DNA of 64,000 nt, from positions 248,001 to 312,000 of the forward strand of contig JADQAV010000044.1 of the NCBI GenBank assembly GCA_019775845.1, written 5' to 3'. A program made the translations under genes and the position numbers. Origin of the DNA: Myrmaecium sp. VS I D KN 1. Lineage: Eukaryota > Ascomycota > Dothideomycetes > Valsariales > Valsariaceae. Below the pieces are notes generated by a model that worked only from the letters and a program-made list of their open reading frames with translations, was not told where the DNA came from and made no database searches. The stretch's first letter is position 1, and every line of letters starts with the position of its first letter. This document shows positions 58,548 to 64,000 of the stretch, one piece after another.

Positions 58548-60154
58548 CTCGCTCGGTTGGATGTAGCAATCGGGATGATGAGAGGTGGGAGATGAAGATG
58601 AAGAGGATGGTATATGAGAGTTCTTTGGCAAGGGAATTTAAGGTTTGGGTTTCTCCTTCTTCTTTGTTCCCCCCTTCTTTCTCCCTTGTTCATCTCGCCG
58701 GATGCGTATGTACTGTGCTGTACTATACACGACCCTGAAGCAGCGATCAGAGGATCGATCTCTCTAAGATATCCCTACACAGTGTACGCATACACACTCT
58801 CGTGTAAAAAAGCCTCGAGTTCGAAGAAGTTTGTGTGAAGGTCACCGGTTGGCCTCATGTAGCACTGAGCTTGGGAGGAGGTTTTGGCTGTAGCTCCTCC
58901 ATTCAACAACCTTTTTTCCGGACTGCGTTTCTTTGTTCTGTTCTTCGCTCCCTGAAACCAACCAACCGCACCAACCTGGGCAGGAGCACAGTGGTCGGAG
59001 GTCACATTACTGGACGGTTCTTATGGACGGTAGGTATGCGTACATTCTGTACTTTCAGTCGTAGTGAGGACACGGCCTCTTGTTCTACTTCCTCGAGTTC
59101 ATCTTTTCGTTTCTTAGTGTCCCCTCAGAGGGAAGGGGGAGGGGCCTCGCGCTTCTTGTTGCATCTGGCGTTTTTGCACATTTTTATACGTTTGAGAAGG
59201 CTCTTCTTGAACGTTTAATTGAATAGATATGACTGTAGCACCTCAGTGCCAATACAAACATCGAAGAGCAACTGCGATCGATTGTATGAGTAGGCTGGCT
59301 GGATAGGTACGTAGCTCCCACGCCGGCAGATGCATCATTTCGGAAGATCAAGAGTGATCAGGCATAGAGAGACGGAAGAACGGCCTGTTATCAAGCCCCA
59401 TGCAATTCCATCCCAACTATCCCTGCGAGAAAGGTGAGATGGGTCGAGGGGTCGAGAAATCCAGAGAGGGATCTGATAAAACCGTGGCAAGATTCCCACC
59501 TAGCAGACGGATCTGATTAGTGCAATAGGAATGATTCGCCCGCGATAGGGGGGGATCTCGTCCTTCAGCCTTGCCCGTTCCTCTTCTGCTCTATTCACGC
59601 ATCCGCATCCGTCCGACCTGCCCTTCGGCAAGCAAAAACGGCGCGATGAGTGAAGGGGGAGGAGATGAAGAAAGGAAGCCAAGACGCCAGAGCGATCGGT
59701 CTTAGTCAGCACCACCCTCCTCCTCCACTCTCCTCCATTCTCCGCTATCGGGCATCCCGGATACGAGCACTCACACCTGCTCCTGCACACCCCCTCCCTC
59801 ACCTTTTCTCTTCACCTAATTAGGTACTTCTCCCTGCTCTCCATCTCTCTGTGTGTATCTATCACACTCACTCCCACTGACCATCCGACCTTCCTACTTC
59901 GTCACCACCTACCTACTCCTCCAATTCCCCCTTTGGCCCGGAGAGGTCGGGTACTACTTGACTTACTGTATGAGTTGCAGGGCCAAGGCTCCCTGGCATA
60001 ACCGATAGAATATCCTGGCTGCCTCCCCTCCATAGGTACTGCTCACACGGTCACACCAGACTTGGTCTCTCTTGCCCCTCCTTCCGCCATCCACCTATCA
60101 TCAATCACCTATCACCACCCCTCCCTCTCCCCCCCACCTCGCTCACTCCCACCC

Positions 60155-62302
60155 ATGTCGAGAAGTGGCAACGGCAGTAGAAGCAGTGATGGCTGCAACA
60201 GTGACAGAGATTCTATATCACCCCGCTCTCATCCCCACCCGGGCCGGACGAGCATGGGGGAACGGGAACCTCTGCTACTACGTCCCTCATCGTCTTCCTC
60301 TCCTCATCCCCATCCCCATTCTCATTCTCACCGTTCCTCTCACGCATCCGACTCCACGATGCCCACCTCCGCCTCCGTCGCCGCCTGGACACGACGGTGG
60401 CTCCGCCGTCTAGAGGTCCCGGCCGAGGGCGGCACGGTCCCGAACGCCTGGAACAACAACGACATCCGCCCGATCGAGCCCGGCCGGCGGACCTGGACGT
60501 TTTGGACGTTCCACAACTTCTGTGCGTGACGTCCCCCTGTCTTATTCCTCTTCCTCGTCCCTGGTGCCCCATCCACGACGCAGAGATGGAGAGATGCAAG
60601 ACTAACCTACCCCTTTCCCCTTCCATCACAGCCATCCTCAGCGCCTGCAGCATCTCGACGTACATGTCCGGCAGCGCGCTCCTGGCCGTCGGGCTGCGGT
60701 GGTGGGAGGCGCTGATCGCGATCGGGGCCGGCCTCGTCCTCGCCACGGGCTTCCTGCTGCTCTGCTCCCTCCCCGGCCTGCTCTACCACCTCGGCTTCCC
60801 CGTCTCGAACCGGTACGTGTGGGGGATGTGGGGGGCCACCTTTGTCGTCGCGAATCGGATCTTGTTGAGCGTGGGTGAGTCCGTTCGTTTCTGTATCCTG
60901 TTCACTCCCCTCCGGACCATCCACCCGCGTGCTGATATCTAGCGACGTCACAGTCTGGTATGGCTTCCAGTCCTGGATCGGCGGGACGTGTCTGCACGTG
61001 TGCTTGACAGCCATCTGGCCGGACTTGGAAACGCGGATCCCCAACACCCTCCCAGCCTCCACCGCGACGACAACCGCCTCCTTCATGTGCTACATCCTCT
61101 TCGCCCTGATCTCCCTCCCCATCCTCGCCATCCGTCCTCACCGCCTCATGCCCTTCCTCTATTGCGCCGCCGCCGCCACCCTCCTCGTCCAGCTCAGCCT
61201 CCTCATCTGGTCCCTCTCGACCATGGGCCCGACCGGCTTCGGCGACACGCTCTCCTCTTCGCCCCACCCGACGGAATCCACCCCCTGGCTCATCGCCTAC
61301 GGCACCATCTCCACCCTCGGCTCCATCGCCGCCGGCATCCTCAGCGCGAGCGACTACACCCGCTTCGCGACCCGGCCCCGCGCCGCCCTCGCCGGCCAGG
61401 CGATCGGCATGCCCCTCTACGGCGCCCTCTCCGCCGCCACCGGCATCCTCGTCACCGCCGCCACGCAGCCTCGCTTCGACGGCGTCGCCGTGTGGAACCC
61501 GGCCACGTTGCTCGAGCGGCTGGTGACGGGAGACGGCGGGGGAGCTGGGGCGGGGGCTGGCGCCCGCGCCGCCGCCTTCTTCGGCGGCCTCGCCCTCACC
61601 CTCGGCCAACTCGGCCTCAACGTCCCCGGCAACGGGCTGAGCGGCGGCTTCGACCTGGCCGCCCTCGCGCCCCGCTGGCTCAACATCCGTCGCGGCGCGT
61701 ACCTGACCGCCGCCCTCAGCGTGGCCTGCTGCCCCTGGACGCTGGTCGAGTCGGCCGGCACGTTCGTGGCCGTCCTCAGCGCGTACGCGGTCTTCCTCGG
61801 CCCGATGGTGGGGCTGATGGCGGCGGCGTTCGGCGTCGTGCAGCGGGGGAAGGTGTGCGTGCCGGCGTTGTTTGAGGGGCGCTGGAGCGAGGGCGTGTAT
61901 TGGTTTGGCAGTCGGTGGGGGGTGGATTGGAGGGCGGTTGTTGGAGTACGTCCTCTCTTTTCCTTCCCCCTTTCCATACGTTACTCACCTCGTCCATAGT
62001 GGCTCCTCGGCACCTCATTCACCTTCCCCGGCTTCCTCGCCAACGTCGCCCCGGATTCGGTCCGCGTGGCCGCCGGCTGGACGCATCTCTACCAGCTGTG
62101 CTTCCTGGTCGGCTTCGCGGTCGCGTTCACGACGTATTGCGCCTTGCATTGGGCGTTTCCGGACCCGAGGCTCCGGGAGTGGGTGAAGTCGGATGAGAGT
62201 GCGATGGAGACGATCAGGAGGTTTCGGAAGGAGGGCGGTGGGGTTGAGGAGGTGGAGGAGAGGGTGCGGGAGGTACCGGGGATGGGGGAGGGGGAGGTTT
62301 GA
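60155..62302 (+). CDS. NCS1-family transporter (Fur-type nucleobase/allantoin class), 634 aa
   Basis: NCS1 carriers import uracil, allantoin, uridine, thiamine or related compounds with protons across the plasma membrane. Exons are 60155-60521, 60632-60874, 60954-61945 and 62000-62302. A long Ser/His/Pro-rich cytosolic N-terminus (about 1-95) precedes the family's first block NAWNNNDIRPIEPGRRTWTF, then TM1 with ISTYMSGSALL. The second diagnostic block VWYGFQSWIGGTCLHVC (TM3 region) begins right after the second intron, and GLNVPGNGLSGGFDLAALAP is the conserved TM8 loop. About 12 membrane segments are apparent, and the C-terminal tail is charged. The motifs place it in the Fur rather than the Fcy branch; the substrate cannot be assigned by eye. 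Confidence 0.9.
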
Positions 62303-62619
62303 TGGGTTTTTATTCTGCCTTTGTCCTCTCGTTCCAAGAAGATCTGAACGTAGACTGATATACGTTGGTGATTACCTTGTCCTTGCATCCAACATCTCTC
62401 TTGCGAGTTGATATAGGACGATGCCAGTCGCATAGAGTAAGAGTGTTGGAAGTGAACATGGACGTGAATGTGAACGGGACAAATTTCGCTCCCTGGACGG
62501 GATGACATGTACTGCGATAAGTCCCCCCCCCCCCTCTCTCCCGTCCATACCACTAGCACTACATACCTTTGAGCAGCCGACTTCCACCCAAGCAAGCCCA
62601 TCCTTCCCCTCCCTCCATC
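62303..62619. other. Short convergent spacer
   Basis: These 317 bases lie between convergent genes and contain a 12-base C run near 62522. Nothing else is seen. Confidence 0.7.
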
Positions 62620-63503
62620 CTACGCAGTATTATAATACATCTCAATCTCCTTAATCCTCAACACCGCATCCGTCGCCGGCGGGTCGCCCGTCCAGCCCGG
62701 ATCACCATTCCTACAATACAAATCCCATCAGTAAGGCTAACACCACAACATCGAAAAACAAAAAAAAAAAAAAAAAAAAAAAAAGAAAAAAAAACTTACG
62801 CCCAATTATTCCACACCCAGCTGCCCGGCACCGTCGGCACATCCGTCGACATCTCCGCCACCAACACCCCATCCACGAAAAACCCCGTCCACCCTTCCCT
62901 CCAATCCACCCGATACTCATGCTCCACACTCACCGCATCCGCCGGCGCCGCCACCATCGCTCGCGTCGCCTCCCCATCCCCATCTGCATCCTGATTCGTC
63001 AGGAACAGCACCCGGGACCCGTTTCCGGGGTTGCTCGTGCTTGCTGCACTAGAGAGCCACTCGATGTCGCTCTCCTCCGTGTCCGACTGGTAGAAGAAGA
63101 AGCCGTTGCAGACGCCCGCCACGTCGGTGAGGATGGCGGTCGTGCGCACGCTGGCGTAGCGGATGTTGGACGCCGTCGTGACGACTTCGCCGCCGAGGAG
63201 GGGGGTGGTGGTTTGTCCGCCTGGCACGGTCAGGGTGAGGTATCCGTTGGAGAGGCTGATGCCGGAGGGGCTGAAGCGGTGGTGGTAGGGTGCGGGGGCG
63301 CTGTCGGCGACGGTGTAGGTGCTGATTTGGAGACCGGGGGGCAGGGTGGCGGTGGTGAAGGTGTAGTGGGCGTGGTGGGTGTAGGATTGGTTGGCGTTGA
63401 TGGTGTATAGGCCGGTGGTGGGGTTGTAGGTTGCGGGGGGGGAACGGGTGGCGTAGGTCAGGGGGAGGAGGAGCAGGAGGGTTGGGGATGGGGGGAGCCG
63501 CAT
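62620..63503 (-). CDS. Secreted GH16-family glycoside hydrolase, 264 aa
   Basis: GH16 enzymes cut or rearrange beta-1,3(4)-glucans and related polymers; fungal members act on cell walls. Exons are 63503-62800 and 62710-62620. A signal peptide is clear (MRLPPSPTLLLLLPLTYATR, cut near residue 18-20). The catalytic triad fits the GH16 pattern E-x-D-x-E in ESDIE (E144, D146, E148), followed by WLSSA. The strand EYRVDWREGWTGFFVDGVLV and the C-terminal TVPGSWVWNNWANGDPGW (completed across the intron) are typical of the family. There is no GPI-anchor signal, so the enzyme should be secreted. The 89-base intron contains a run of 25 T in the sense direction directly after the donor. A TATA box lies 79 bases before the start. 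Confidence 0.9.
62760..62794. repeat. Poly-A run inside the GH16 intron
   Basis: 25 A, one G and nine A on the plus strand form a poly-T tract in the transcript, starting just after the GTAAGT donor. It takes up much of an 89-base intron. Confidence 0.95.
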
Positions 63504-63581
63504 GTTGGGTGGTGGTGATGGGGGGGATGCTGGTGAGTGTGGGATGCGCTGGGGGATGGGGGATGGGCAGGAAGGGGGTTT

Positions 63582-63588
63582 TTATATA
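63582..63588 (-). promoter_or_regulatory. TATA box of the GH16 gene
   Basis: TATATAA on the minus strand, 79 bases before the ATG at 63503. Confidence 0.6.
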
Positions 63589-63723
63589 GGAGTAGCTGTA
63601 CCGCCCTGATCGACGTCGACAGCCTTGCGAGGATATGTATGTAATAAGCTTACCGCGCAACTTAATTCACCCCACAGCTGAGGTGTTTACCCCGTGTTGG
63701 TGGCGCGAGGGGAGGGCGGTTGT

Positions 63724-63769
63724 GGGGGCCGAAACGACTCGGAAATTCCGTTGCGGATTTTCGGCCCCC
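63724..63769. promoter_or_regulatory. Nested inverted repeat before the GH16 gene
   Basis: Perfect 11-base arms GGGGGCCGAAA and TTTCGGCCCCC are separated by 24 bases. Within the spacer lies CGGAAATTCCG (CGG-N5-CCG, 63740-63750), a form bound by some zinc-cluster regulators. It lies about 220-265 bases upstream of the start. It could be an operator, a terminator-like hairpin or chance. Confidence 0.4.
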
Positions 63770-64000
63770 GCGCAGATTTTTCTGTCTCCTTCAATAGGCT
63801 CGAGTGAAGGTCAGGATGTTTATATATGTCTCTCTGCTAGGTGATTACTGTTACACTGCGTCGGGGTGGAGCGAAGTCTTCGAGAGGGCGTGGTCGGTTG
63901 AACTTCCATCGTAACGTGCACCCTGAAACAGCTCAGGTATCTATAGACGCCAACCCCTTCTAGGCTCAAGGTCAGACTGCTGCTTTCGACTTCAGTCTGT

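Larger units (their letters stand above)
56993..60154. other. Long spacer with pyrimidine repeats
   Basis: About 3.2 kb, the longest gene-poor stretch in the window. It contains the (CTTTCT)n run at about 57709-57752, many CT-rich segments and a 21-T run at 58527-58547. Frames such as 57911-58738 run through low-complexity sequence and match no family. It includes the promoter of the NCS1 transporter gene. Confidence 0.6.
63504..64000. promoter_or_regulatory. Upstream region of the GH16 gene
   Basis: No further gene is seen to the window end. The region holds the GH16 TATA box and a nested inverted repeat at 63724-63769. Confidence 0.6.

Noticed and set aside
57911-58738. 275-codon frame in the spacer before the NCS1 gene
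   Set aside because: It runs through a 21-T homopolymer and CT-rich repeats, and the translation is low-complexity without conserved blocks.

Overview
The window looks like ordinary chromosomal DNA of a filamentous ascomycete (Pezizomycotina). Genes are interrupted by short introns (about 50-90 nt) with GT..AG ends and CTAAC/CTGAC-type branch sites. Coding sequence is GC- and C-ending-codon rich, and spacers hold many pyrimidine or purine microsatellites. Protein resemblance (Stu1, Mcm3, Ctk2, the multi-KH protein, the C-22 sterol desaturase) fits Eurotiomycetes or a near relative best. That placement is from memory of the families, not from a search.

I support 20 protein genes. Left part (1-10.7 kb): a small conserved-looking protein, the ER-Golgi SNARE Bos1, a glycine-rich unknown protein and a 583-aa fungal unknown. 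Middle-left (13-28 kb): the microtubule-stabilising CLASP Stu1 divergent from a BSP-type (HExxH) protein, the replicative helicase subunit Mcm3, a small Lys/Ser-rich membrane protein, a mitochondrial-looking rhodanese and the cyclin subunit Ctk2 of the RNA polymerase II CTD kinase. Middle (30-45 kb): a multi-KH RNA-binding protein, a 940-aa disordered probable nuclear protein, a HAD pyrimidine 5'-nucleotidase, the CYP61/Erg5 C-22 sterol desaturase and the rRNA-processing factor Fyv7. Right part (46-64 kb): an Atos/FAM214-type protein, translation elongation factor 2, an RBM26/27-type CCCH-RRM protein, an NCS1 (Fur-type) transporter and a secreted GH16 glycoside hydrolase.

The genes do not form a pathway or a biosynthetic cluster; most are housekeeping. 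I see no tRNA, rRNA, CRISPR array or recognisable mobile element. Spacers are long (up to about 3.2 kb) and mostly featureless apart from microsatellites, a few candidate promoter elements and one assembly gap flanked by homopolymers.

I did not find a convincing undescribed system. The most useful second looks are: the very long RS-like N-terminal extension on Ctk2; a phosphorylation-dependent sumoylation motif in the 940-aa protein; a CGG-N12-CCG element upstream of erg5; an over-represented ACTCCG/CGGAGT word between 3.3 and 4.7 kb; very small 5' coding exons in four genes; two unusually long introns with coding-like content; and the homopolymer/palindrome structure around the 2-N gap near 49.53 kb.
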